A stretch of 64,000 nucleotides of DNA from Colwellia maritima (GTDB lineage Bacteria; Pseudomonadota; Gammaproteobacteria; Enterobacterales; Alteromonadaceae). The position numbers were made by a program, and so were the translations under genes. Where the stretch lies: positions 124,001-188,000 of the forward strand of contig NZ_JAKKSL010000003.1 in NCBI RefSeq assembly GCF_022669015.1. The letters are read 5' to 3'. Shown here piece by piece: positions 50,251 to 58,598 of the stretch (within the stretch, counting starts at the first letter, position 1; every line of letters starts with the position of its first letter). The notes beneath the pieces are model-generated. The model did not search any database. It had not been told where the DNA came from and saw only the letters and a program-made list of their open reading frames with translations.

Positions 50251-50698
50251 ATTCTGTCTCCCAATTAATTAATATAACACCAATAATTAACAAAGTTGCG
50301 CCGCCTAATTTTATAGCGCCGATTTGTTTTATCGGTAAATCAAACCGGCCCAAAATGACTAGCAACAATTGCCATTAACAACTGCCCTGTTAACGCATAA
50401 GACATCATATTTCCTACGCCCATTTTAGGAATTAAATAATAGAACATGCTAATACCTAGAGCACTTAACACGCCACTAAACCATAAAAACACAGGCACAG
50501 ATTTTATTTCTACTAGTTCGGGATACTGCCTAGTAAATACCAAAGATCACTACTACTGTAAAAAACAAACTTGTGAAAAAAGCGATACTTGTTGCTACCA
50601 TTGAACTGTTTAATAATACTCCTAAACGAGCATTCATTGCTGCTTGTACAGCAATTGCGGCACCTGCTACCAAGGCCATACAAGAAAATAGGAACATG
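50240..50698 (-). pseudogene. YdcZ/DUF606-like DMT permease, two frame breaks
   Basis: Three frames join into one small DMT-type membrane protein of about 150 aa: MFLFSCMALVAGAAIAVQAA and NARLGVLLNSSMVATSIAFF from 50698; then TRQYPELVEIKSVPVFLWFS to SHFG; then RFDLPIKQIGAIKLGGATLL and IIGVILIN to a stop at 50240. The frame breaks near 50531-50545 and 50347-50351. The pattern of four to five short helices and QAAMNARLG is typical of DUF606. Its function is unknown, perhaps exporting a small solute. The breaks are probably sequence errors. Confidence 0.75.
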
Positions 50699-51325
50699 TT
50701 ACATCTCCACTACTATTTCATTGTAATCAAACCTAACTTTAGGAGAATCTGCTTGAGCATCACTTTCATGACGGTAGCCTATAGGGCATATTGCGGTTAC
50801 TGTTAATTTCTTTGATGTTAGATCTAAAATGGCATCATATCCCGCACGATCAAAACCTGTCATTGGGCAAGTATCTATTTGCATTGCCGCAGCACAAGTT
50901 AACAAATTACCCAAGGCAATATAGGCTTGCTGATGTGCCCATTCTTGTTTTTCTTCGGGTGTTTTTACACTTAATGCTGATTTCATAAAATCAGAAAAGT
51001 TACTGAGACCTTCAACACTATTATGAGTTATTTGTGCATGTTTATTAATATAACAATCAACTGTATCATTACCCACATTAGTATGTGCTGCCAAAACAAT
51101 TAGATGTGAACTTTCAGCTACTTTATTCTGCCCGTAAGAAAAAGGCAGTAACTGCGTTCTAATATCTGCTGACTCAACCACAATAATTTTATAAGGCTGA
51201 AGTCCATAAGACGAGGCACTTAAACGTGTTGCATCAAGTAATGCCCTTAAGGCTGATTTGGTCACCTTTTCATCTGAAAATTTCTTAACTGCGTAGCGCC
51301 ATTGTAGTGCTTCTAAAATATTCAT
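50699..51325 (-). CDS. NAD(P)H nitroreductase, NfsB-like
   Basis: From the ATG at 51325, which follows GAGGATTAATA, there are 208 aa. NfsB-type motifs are LEALQWRYAVKKFSDEKV (FMN-binding), LSASSYGLQPYKIIVV, KNVxYI-like ALGNLLTCAAAMQIDTCPMT and GYRHESDAQADSPKVRF. These flavin enzymes reduce quinones and nitro compounds, forming homodimers. It abuts the DMT permease gene. Confidence 0.9.
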   Translation of the reverse strand: MNILEALQWRYAVKKFSDEKVTKSALRALLDATRLSASSYGLQPYKIIVVESADIRTQLLPFSYGQNKVAESSHLIVLAAHTNVGNDTVDCYINKHAQITHNSVEGLSNFSDFMKSALSVKTPEEKQEWAHQQAYIALGNLLTCAAAMQIDTCPMTGFDRAGYDAILDLTSKKLTVTAICPIGYRHESDAQADSPKVRFDYNEIVVEM

Positions 51326-51490
51326 TATTAATCCTCTATTTGTCGTTAAGATCACAAACCATAAAAAAATACAAACTTATCTAAGTTAAGTGTATACATT
51401 GGTTTGTAATAAGATAAAACGGATAATAAAAGACTAATTCTTTAAGTGCATTTACATAGGTTGATAGATGAACTTTATTTATAAAACACT

Positions 51491-52097
51491 TTAAATAGGT
51501 TGGTTCAATAAGCTTTTTCTAATACGGCTTAATTGCGTTGGTGTAATAGCAAGATGTGAAGCAATATGATATTGCGGTAAACGATCAACCAAAACAGGAT
51601 ACATAGCCACAAAACGTAAATAACGTGCTGTAGCATCAGTTTGCACTATTTCTATTTCACGAGCCTCTTTTTCCAAAGAGCCAGTTTTTCTCCAAATAAT
51701 AAATTTGAAATAGCATGATTTCTTTGTTCTTATGCATGAGTGCGCGATATGCTATAAAATCAATTTCAATAATAAGAGAGTCTTCCAATAATTCACAAGC
51801 AAGTTTCGATGGTGTTGAAGTTAACAAAGCTGCCATTGATCCAGGAAACATACCTTCATCAAAAAATATTTTGTTGTATTCATTACCCTTTTCATCACAC
51901 GTAAAACAACGTACTAATCCTTTAAATACATAAGCATATGAATTAGGAACATCGCCGATACTATAAAGTACATGTTGTTTTTTTAGTGATTTAAATTTAC
52001 AAATCTGCTGAAATTCATACCAAGTATTGTCACTTATAGGGTAATAAAAAGACAAAGACTCCCTTAAAGCAATGAAAGCATTATATTTATCTGACAT
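51491..52097 (-). CDS. Crp/Fnr family regulator, one frame break
   Basis: The N-terminal part has the cyclic-nucleotide-binding fold (KKQHVLYSIGDVPNSYAYVF, YNKIFFDEGMFPGSMAALL). The frame breaks at 51672-51680. The other frame continues LEKEAREIEIVQTDATARYL and a C-terminal helix-turn-helix (HIASHLAITPTQLSRIRKSL). The joined protein is about 200 aa. It resembles the regulator at 45632-46156 in plan and lies just after the nitroreductase operon, which it may control. Confidence 0.82.
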
Positions 52098-52392
52098 GGT
52101 TAAAGTATAACTCGAAGCTTAAACCTAAAGAATATATGAATCATAACCACTAGCCTATTTAAAATACAGAGGGGATGGTTGAAATATCTATGTATACCTA
52201 TGGCTAATACTAAACAAGAGTTATAAATAAAATACCCCAGAGTTTCTCCTTTATTCCTATCGATTAACTACCGAACTCAACAGGCCGGTGTGCCACCAAA
52301 CCTGTCGTTCACATAATGCATTGGCATGACTTATAAGTTAAGGTTTTTGAATATTATTTACTGGCCCTCCATAATTATCCGTAGTCATAAAT

Positions 52393-53313
52393 CTACAACA
52401 GCTTACCTATATTACTCTGAAAGTAATCCAAAAATGTTCGCGTTTTTACTGGAATTTTTCGGCTTTGATATAAAACACTCAACTGCTGTGCAATTGGCTG
52501 TTTATCTAAGCATATCCTTTTCAATTGGCTTTGATTATTACCATGATTCTTGATTTGCTTATCGCTTAGCTTAATGCCTTGCTGCAAAACGTAATCGGGT
52601 AGTTTACATAAACCTAAACCTTGTTCTGCCGCTTGTTGTCGCATCTCAGGGCTTGATAATGTCACTTGCCCTTTGACGTATATCGCCTGTACTTTATCAT
52701 TATCTCGAAATAACCACGGCTGACTTGGTTGGGCTAAAATACAATTATGCGCTGTTAAATCTTCCGCCAAATTAATCATATTACTATCAAAGTTTTTTGG
52801 TGCATAAATAGATTGTGAAAAACTCAGTAAGGTTTTCGAAATCCAGTTGGAGGTCGGTAACAATTGTTCATGCAAAACAAAACAAAGATCAAACTGAGGA
52901 TTAAAGTCAGGAATTTCATCTGAGTAGTGCTGACAACTAATATGAATTTTGGGATATAGTGTAATAAAGTCAGTGATCAATGTACTAATAATTCGGTTAA
53001 AAAACTCTAACGGTAGCAAAATATTAAGCCGGCCTTGAGGCTGATGAATTATAGATCCGACTTCTTCTTCAATTTTACTTAAAGCTTCAACGTGTTCTTT
53101 TGCAGCACCATATAATAAGCGACCACTTTCAGTTAGCTCCTGATTTCTGGTGGTTCTAATAAGCAACTCACTCCCTAACTTATGCTCTAGCTGCGCTAAC
53201 CGTCTACTGAGGGTTGATTTTGGCATTGTCATTTTTTGGGCGGCAAGGGTAAAAGATCCCTCTTCAACTAAAATCACAAATAAATATAAGTCATCTAGAT
53301 TTGTTAACATCAA
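52393..53313 (-). CDS. LysR family transcription regulator
   Basis: The 306-aa protein has the LysR helix-turn-helix (YLFVILVEEGSFTLAAQKMT, PKSTLSRRLAQLEHKLGSEL) and a substrate-binding domain. It is divergent from the thioredoxin gene across a 110-bp gap, and LysR proteins often control the divergent gene. The effector is unknown. Confidence 0.9.
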   Translation of the reverse strand: MMLTNLDDLYLFVILVEEGSFTLAAQKMTMPKSTLSRRLAQLEHKLGSELLIRTTRNQELTESGRLLYGAAKEHVEALSKIEEEVGSIIHQPQGRLNILLPLEFFNRIISTLITDFITLYPKIHISCQHYSDEIPDFNPQFDLCFVLHEQLLPTSNWISKTLLSFSQSIYAPKNFDSNMINLAEDLTAHNCILAQPSQPWLFRDNDKVQAIYVKGQVTLSSPEMRQQAAEQGLGLCKLPDYVLQQGIKLSDKQIKNHGNNQSQLKRICLDKQPIAQQLSVLYQSRKIPVKTRTFLDYFQSNIGKLL

Positions 53314-53423
53314 TTTTTATTGTTCCATTTTTGAGATAATAAAAACCATTAAACCCAACTAATCAATAAAGCACAAGTCCATTACACTACTTCTATCAAA
53401 TAAACACACCCAAAGGAAAACCC

Positions 53424-53738
53424 ATGAGTAAAGTAATTAATGTTTTAGCAGAAGATTTTAAAAATGAAGTAGAGCAACACCGAGGCAAAGTACTAGTCGA
53501 CTTTTACGCACCTTGGTGCGGTCCATGTAAAATGATTGCGCCAATTGTTGAGCAAATAGCCGAAGAAAATAAGGCTGTAAAAGTAGTTAAAATTAATGCT
53601 GATGAAAGCCAAGAACTAATGGCGAAATTTGGTATTAGAGGCATACCAACATTGTTATTAATGAACGAAGGGGAAATCATTGCAACACAGGTAGGTACAG
53701 CTAGTGTTTCTCAAATTAAAGCGTTTGTAGAACAATAA
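53424..53738 (+). CDS. Thioredoxin
   Basis: The 104-aa protein has VLVDFYAPWCGPCKMIAPIV with the active site WCGPC, KINADESQELMAKFGIRGIP and the cis-proline loop IPTLLLM. It is a full thioredoxin without signal peptide. An AAAGGAAA site precedes the ATG. Being outside the usual rho-trxA context, it is probably a secondary thioredoxin, maybe controlled by the divergent LysR. Confidence 0.93.
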   Translation: MSKVINVLAEDFKNEVEQHRGKVLVDFYAPWCGPCKMIAPIVEQIAEENKAVKVVKINADESQELMAKFGIRGIPTLLLMNEGEIIATQVGTASVSQIKAFVEQ

Positions 53739-53775
53739 ATGTAAAATAAATGGTTAGGGGAAGAATATTATAACT

Positions 53776-54075
53776 ATGAGGCTGATTGTCGTTCATATGT
53801 TCACCTTATATATTGCCAATTTACTTGCGCCTTATGAAAATGAAGGTGATGGCCGGCGGTTTTGCTACATCACCGATTTTTGTTATGTGGGCAGTGGTTA
53901 TATGGCAGAACTTGCCAAAGACCTAGACTTTGACTTCGATGCAGGTCTTTTTCAGAATTTGTTTGGAACATATCCTATTGAGCAAGCGATAGAAATGTTT
54001 CAAATATGGGAAACTAACTTTGTTTATTACGCCATGGTAGCCAAAGTTTTCACTATTCAAAAAGTAGCAGGTTAA
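53776..54075 (+). CDS. Hypothetical protein of 91-99 aa
   Basis: I do not recognise this protein. Starts at 53776 or 53800 are possible; the second gives MFTLYIANLLAPYENEGDGR. It is acidic, aromatic-rich (FCYITDFCYVGSGYMAELAK) and has no signal peptide. It follows thioredoxin by 37 nt on the same strand and may share its transcript. Confidence 0.55.
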   Translation: MRLIVVHMFTLYIANLLAPYENEGDGRRFCYITDFCYVGSGYMAELAKDLDFDFDAGLFQNLFGTYPIEQAIEMFQIWETNFVYYAMVAKVFTIQKVAG

Positions 54076-54315
54076 ATGTTGTTTAGCAGCTGAATCAAAA
54101 ACTAATACCACAAAGCCAATATAAGGTAATACCTGCCAATGAAGCTTTAGTTTTATATAAATAACAAAGCCTTGCACTAACTAAACATGCTTTAAACTGT
54201 TCATCAATCATAAAAAATATAGTTATTCCAGATATAAGTGGACATTCAATTAGTTGCCATGCAATATGTAGAGCTTTGTTTAATATAGAAAAAACTAAAA
54301 AGGATTTTATCAACC

Positions 54316-57003
54316 ATGGCATCAATCAGTAACCAAATTTGTAGTGCGGATCAAGCTATTTGCAATAATATTGCATCCGTTGGAAATAGAGACTTACTTT
54401 CTCAAAATATATTATCCCAATTAAGAAACCTTATTGAAGGTATTATCGTTTTCACTCACTCTGCAAATCCAGAGGAGTCATTTCATTACGATAAGGTATC
54501 ATTGGCCATGGAGGTGGTTAAGCAAAATGGAAGACTAAACTTTCTTGCAAAATTTCATAAGCTAATACAAAAAAGTGCCTCACATTATACTTTTGATGGG
54601 GATACATCAGAACGTTTAATGCTTAAATACTATGAATACCTTCTGCGAACAAGAAAGATGATGAATGTTCATTATGGGCTAAACATTCTTAATAATCTTG
54701 AAGCTTTCCCTATTGATCAAGATCCTTCTCTCCGAGAGTACCATGAGCGAATTGCTGACCAAATAAATACGTCAATGGTTTCAAATCAACAATTACTTAC
54801 ACCTGAACGCTACTATATTCATAAAACAAGACCATTTTTTGTTAATGAAGAAATCTTCTATGAAGTCACATTTTATCGCGCAATCAATAAAGCAACAAAA
54901 GCAGACCGTGTAATAGCATTTACAAGCATAGATATTACTGACAAATATTCAGCAATGCTCACCCTCCAACAGGACGCTATAACGGTTATAGGTTACACAA
55001 TGCCAATAATAATAATACGCCAATGGGAGGTATCAATAAGGCCCTGTGAATTTGATAACTTGGCAAAACTATTGACTATTTCCAAAAAGGTACAAGCCAA
55101 TTCCAAAGAATATCGTTTTATCATGAACATATTAACTACGGAATCATCTAATTTGTTAGATATTATAGATATGCCTGACAATAAATATGAAGTAGTTAAA
55201 GCCAACGCGACTAATGGTGTTGTCTCACCTAAATTATTTCCAATTTTGGATAAAGCTCGCTACATAATTAGACCTAAACTTGCCGGTCATAACATTATTA
55301 GGTATTTGATGCTAACAATGTTCAATAAAACCCTAAAATCCCAATTTGATAGAGGGGGATGCGCTAACCTATCAGCACTAAGCCTAAAATATGCTTGTAT
55401 ACCATTTGATCAGATGCCTTTTTGTACATCTTTATCTGGACATAACCCGAGATACTGGGACCTTGTTGAAAGCCTTGATACTGCAGATAAACAGCATGAG
55501 CTACTAGTAAGAAAAGTGAAAAACAATGTAGATCATCAAGGAGTACTTTATACCCCTGTAGCAGAGCTCTCTCAATACGATAATTTAGACACTCTAATAC
55601 GTACATTTAACAATAATCTGTATTACAAACATAGAAGCACTCGTAAATTGATATCGGACAAAGGACATGTATTCGTCGCCGGATATGAAATAGATACCGC
55701 GGCAATTGTTACAAAATTAAAAGGAAAGTCCTCTCATGGAATACAGGGCTATACCGAAGCTGTTGAACGTTGGCTGTCCGATAGTAATCGTGATATTGAC
55801 GACGCATTAAAAGTAACAGCGTTAAAACAATTATTTTGCAAATCATATGTAGCACTTATTTATGGCGCTGCCGGCACTGGCAAGTCTACAATGGTTAATC
55901 ATATTGCAAATTATTTTAACGATAAGCAAAAACTATTTCTTGCACATACAAATCCTGCGGTAGACAACTTAAAACGTAAAGTTAGTGCTCAAAACTCTGT
56001 ATTCAGAACGATAAGCAGTCAATGCTATACCGCAGAAAATACAAACTATGACGTACTTATCATAGACGAATGTAGCACGGTTAGTAATGCTGACTTACTC
56101 AGTGTTTTAGAAAAAACCTCTTTTGACTTACTTGTTCTTGTCGGTGATATATACCAAATTGAATCAATCCAATTTGGTAACTGGTTTAGTGCTATAAGCT
56201 CATTCATACCAAGTGACTCTATCTTTGAATTACAAACACCTTATCGCACAAGCAAGCAATCATTACTAAATTTCTGGAACAAAGTAAGAAGCATTGATGA
56301 CGATATAGCGGAAAGTATCGCTCAAAATGACTATTCTTCAGTTTTGAATAGCAAGCTATTTCAACCTAGCGCCAATGATGAAATTATTCTCTGCCTTAAT
56401 TACGATGGCTTATATGGCATTAATAATGTAAACCGCTTTATGCAAAGCAGTAACCCAAACCCTGTTTATACATGGAGAGAGACAATTTTTAAAGTGGGCG
56501 ATCCTATTTTATTTTCAGAAACAGGGCGATTTACCCCTGTAATATACAACAACCTAAAAGGTAGAATAAAAGCTATCCAACAAGCACCGGGATGGATTCA
56601 ATTTGACGTTTGGCTAGATCGCCCAGTCAGTCAATTCGATGTATTACATTTAAATGAACTTACATGGATAAGCAGTTCAGTAGTCAGGTTTACGGTTTAT
56701 GATCACCCCGGAACCAGTGATGAAGATGATGATTCATATAATACCACAATACCATTCCAAGTAGCTTATGCTGTTTCAATTCATAAAGCACAAGGTCTTG
56801 AATATGAATCCGTTAAAATTGTAATCACCGATGCTAATGAAGATGATGTATCCCACAGTATTTTTTATACCGCTGTCACTAGAGCTAGAAAACACTTAAA
56901 AATATTTTGGACACCAGAAACTCAGCAAAGTGTTTTAAATAAATTAAGTAAAAAAACTAACACAAAGGATGTACACCTTTTAAAGGCAAGGTGTGGGCTG
57001 TAG
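54316..57003 (+). CDS. Large SF1 (RecD/Pif1-like) helicase with unassigned N-terminal half
   Basis: The 895-aa protein starts after AAAAGGA. The C-terminal half is an SF1 helicase: Walker A IYGAAGTGKSTMVNHIANYF (about 515-535), Walker B VLIIDECSTVSN (about 580), motif III LVLVGDIYQIES, motif IV LQTPYRTS, motif V AYAVSIHKAQGLEYESVKI and motif VI FYTAVTRARKHL. The UvrD/RecD2-like C-domain is split by an OB- or SH3-like insert (GRFTPVIYNNLKGRIKAIQ). The first 500 residues have no family I recognise. It is a single large gene next to tRNA remnants, a common place for defence or mobile cargo, but no partner is seen. Confidence 0.82.
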   Translation: MASISNQICSADQAICNNIASVGNRDLLSQNILSQLRNLIEGIIVFTHSANPEESFHYDKVSLAMEVVKQNGRLNFLAKFHKLIQKSASHYTFDGDTSERLMLKYYEYLLRTRKMMNVHYGLNILNNLEAFPIDQDPSLREYHERIADQINTSMVSNQQLLTPERYYIHKTRPFFVNEEIFYEVTFYRAINKATKADRVIAFTSIDITDKYSAMLTLQQDAITVIGYTMPIIIIRQWEVSIRPCEFDNLAKLLTISKKVQANSKEYRFIMNILTTESSNLLDIIDMPDNKYEVVKANATNGVVSPKLFPILDKARYIIRPKLAGHNIIRYLMLTMFNKTLKSQFDRGGCANLSALSLKYACIPFDQMPFCTSLSGHNPRYWDLVESLDTADKQHELLVRKVKNNVDHQGVLYTPVAELSQYDNLDTLIRTFNNNLYYKHRSTRKLISDKGHVFVAGYEIDTAAIVTKLKGKSSHGIQGYTEAVERWLSDSNRDIDDALKVTALKQLFCKSYVALIYGAAGTGKSTMVNHIANYFNDKQKLFLAHTNPAVDNLKRKVSAQNSVFRTISSQCYTAENTNYDVLIIDECSTVSNADLLSVLEKTSFDLLVLVGDIYQIESIQFGNWFSAISSFIPSDSIFELQTPYRTSKQSLLNFWNKVRSIDDDIAESIAQNDYSSVLNSKLFQPSANDEIILCLNYDGLYGINNVNRFMQSSNPNPVYTWRETIFKVGDPILFSETGRFTPVIYNNLKGRIKAIQQAPGWIQFDVWLDRPVSQFDVLHLNELTWISSSVVRFTVYDHPGTSDEDDDSYNTTIPFQVAYAVSIHKAQGLEYESVKIVITDANEDDVSHSIFYTAVTRARKHLKIFWTPETQQSVLNKLSKKTNTKDVHLLKARCGL

Positions 57004-57012
57004 ACGATAAAT

Positions 57013-57046
57013 AAAAAAGCCCCATCCAATTAAGGACAGGGCTTTC
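57013..57046. terminator. Bidirectional terminator between helicase and tRNA remnant
   Basis: An imperfect stem AAAGCCCTG / AAGCCCC-type (AGCCC pairs with GGGCT) with a run of A/T lies 10 nt after the helicase stop. On the minus strand it matches the terminator after tRNA-Leu, AAAGCCCTG...GGGCTTTTTT, so it may be part of a duplicated tRNA-plus-terminator piece. Confidence 0.65.
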
Positions 57047-57052
57047 GTATAA

Positions 57053-57095
57053 TGGTATCGGTGGGCGGACTCGAACCGACATGTCTGACTACAGC
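57053..57095 (-). pseudogene. tRNA 3'-end remnant
   Basis: On the minus strand GTCGGTTCGAGTCCGCC is a T-arm (one mismatch) followed by CACCGAT, discriminator A and CCA. No acceptor 5' strand, D-arm or anticodon arm follows upstream. With the terminator after it, it is similar to the 3' end plus terminator of tRNA-Leu at 57481, suggesting a diverged partial duplicate or an old integration scar. Confidence 0.6.
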
Positions 57096-57134
57096 TTAGT
57101 TTAAAAGAGCATACATTCAAAAACCACTTGTAAA

Positions 57135-57413
57135 TTAAGTCCTGTAAAGCACTTTTATTACATGCCAACCGAATTTAGTTTTAACGAGATGAGGCTCTAA
57201 TATTGCACCGTTAAATGCTACCTTATCAAACTGGGGTACCATTGTTCCTCGTTTAAACTCGCCTAAATCACCACCCTTTTTACCAGACGGACATGACGAA
57301 TATTTTTTAGCCAACGTTTGAAACTTAGCGCCTTTACCTAACTGCTTAATAATATCTTCTGCAATTTCTTTGTGCTTAACCAGTATATGAAGTGCGTGCG
57401 CTGTAGCTGCCAT
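57135..57413 (-). CDS. ppiC: Peptidyl-prolyl cis-trans isomerase PpiC (parvulin)
   Basis: From the ATG at 57413 ([20 protein letters not shown]) there are 92 aa, as in E. coli PpiC (93 aa). Parvulin landmarks are [33 protein letters not shown] and [15 protein letters not shown]. It speeds prolyl isomerisation in the cytoplasm. It lies between the tRNA-Leu terminator and the tRNA remnant. Confidence 0.95.
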   Translation of the reverse strand: MAATAHALHILVKHKEIAEDIIKQLGKGAKFQTLAKKYSSCPSGKKGGDLGEFKRGTMVPQFDKVAFNGAILEPHLVKTKFGWHVIKVLYRT

Positions 57414-57441
57414 AAAAAACCTTTTCAATATCATTAAAAAC

Positions 57442-57475
57442 AAAAAAGCCCTAACTCTTTCGAATCAGGGCTTTC
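57442..57475 (-). terminator. Terminator after tRNA-Leu
   Basis: The stem AAGCCCT / AGGGCTT with a 14-nt loop and T run on the minus strand begins 6 nt past the CCA end of tRNA-Leu. It lies over the region upstream of ppiC. Confidence 0.8.
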
Positions 57476-57480
57476 ATATA

Positions 57481-57565
57481 TGGTACCGGAAGACGGACTT
57501 GAACCGTCACGCCCGAAGGCAACGGATTTTGAATCCGTCGTGTCTACCAATTCCACCACACCGGC
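57481..57565 (-). tRNA. tRNA-Leu (anticodon CAA)
   Basis: This is a class II tRNA with encoded CCA. The anticodon stem ACGGA / TCCGT encloses TTCAAAA (anticodon CAA, for UUG), with a long variable arm and T-arm GACGG-TTCAAGT-CCGTC. The acceptor stem pairs imperfectly (GCCGGTG with TTCCGGT), with one T-T mismatch and two G-T pairs. It is most likely functional, but worth checking given the read errors elsewhere. Confidence 0.92.
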
Positions 57566-57822
57566 AAGAGGGGATAGTAAACTGTGAAGTTTACAAAGAA
57601 ATCATGTTTTTCTAAAACCTAATTTCTTTGTAAACTCTATTAATTCTTTTAATAAGCTAACTATAACTTATACATAATAATGTACTTCGCTAAAGTGGTT
57701 GGCATTATACGAGATATCTTTGTTAGTGCAATAGTTTTTCTCTGCACATTGCGCATTTGTGCCCTATTTGTTGTTTATTTATTCAATTCCTGTTTAATAA
57801 TTTCTTTTATATTCTCGTATCA

Positions 57823-58461
57823 CTATTTAACTGGCTGCTCTGGTTGGTAAGCTTTAAAAAATAGATCAACCGCTTTATTAACATGCTGACGAATTTCTTC
57901 GTCTGATATTTTTTGGTTTGGCAATAATAACACTTTAAAATGTATTCGACCTTTTATCATTTCCATTAGCATACGTGTTGCAAAGCAAGGGTCATCAATG
58001 GTTAAAATACCAGCTTGATCAAGCTGCATTAAATAATCCGTCAATGGCTTTAAACCTTTCAATGGCCCTTTGTCATATATTAGCATGCCAATTTCAGGTA
58101 ATTTCGGTATAACCTGAATTACTAATCGAAAAAGTGACACTAAGGTTTCTGATACCAAGCCTTTAACAAACCGAAAACACATTTCTTTTAAAGCATCACT
58201 CGGTATTAATTCTGTCGTATTAATAGAAGCGATAGTGTCTGTTTGTATACTTACTTGCTGTTGTATTACTGCCATCAACAAACCTTGTTTGTTGCCAAAT
58301 TCATCATAAATAGAGCGCCTAGACCCACCGGCAACAGAAATAATCATTTCGAGTGAAGTTTGATCGTACCCATGTTGAAGAAATAAATCTTTTGCCGCGG
58401 TAAGTATTAATTCTCCACGGGCACTTAATTGAGTTGAATGTATGGTTTGGCAACTTTCCAT
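57823..58461 (-). CDS. TetR family repressor of the RND efflux operon
   Basis: The 212-aa protein has the TetR helix-turn-helix GELILTAAKDLFLQHGYDQT, LEMIISVAGGSRRSIYDEFG, then an all-helical ligand domain. It is divergent from the efflux operon, and two palindromes in the gap fit its operators. The inducer is unknown. Confidence 0.92.
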   Translation of the reverse strand: MESCQTIHSTQLSARGELILTAAKDLFLQHGYDQTSLEMIISVAGGSRRSIYDEFGNKQGLLMAVIQQQVSIQTDTIASINTTELIPSDALKEMCFRFVKGLVSETLVSLFRLVIQVIPKLPEIGMLIYDKGPLKGLKPLTDYLMQLDQAGILTIDDPCFATRMLMEMIKGRIHFKVLLLPNQKISDEEIRQHVNKAVDLFFKAYQPEQPVK

Positions 58462-58495
58462 TATAGTGCTAGCGCTTTTAACTTTTTAATTGACT

Positions 58496-58515
58496 TTGGT
58501 ACTACATAGTACCAA
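58496..58515. promoter_or_regulatory. TetR operator palindrome 1
   Basis: TTGGTACTACATAGTACCAA has perfect 8-bp arms with a 4-bp centre. It lies between the TetR start (58461) and the efflux start (58599). The same half-sites GGTACT/AGTACC recur 25 bp away. Confidence 0.8.
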
Positions 58516-58521
58516 AATGCA

Positions 58522-58539
58522 TGGTACTTTACAGTACCA
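58522..58539. promoter_or_regulatory. TetR operator palindrome 2
   Basis: TGGTACTTTACAGTACCA has perfect 7-bp arms and a 4-bp centre. Its centre is 25 bp from that of palindrome 1, about two and a half helical turns. The pair probably binds TetR dimers controlling both divergent promoters. Confidence 0.8.
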
Positions 58540-58598
58540 ATTTACTTTTTAATCTTTATTTTCTTAAATAAAAGCGAGTTATCCTAACTGGAATCATC

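Noticed and set aside
54316-57003. RecD subunit of RecBCD
   Set aside because: No recB or recC is nearby, and the protein is larger with an unrelated N-terminal half.
57053-57565. Direct attL/attR pair of a recent integration
   Set aside because: The two tRNA 3' ends are not identical, only 430 bp apart and contain ppiC with no integrase, so a recent element is not supported.
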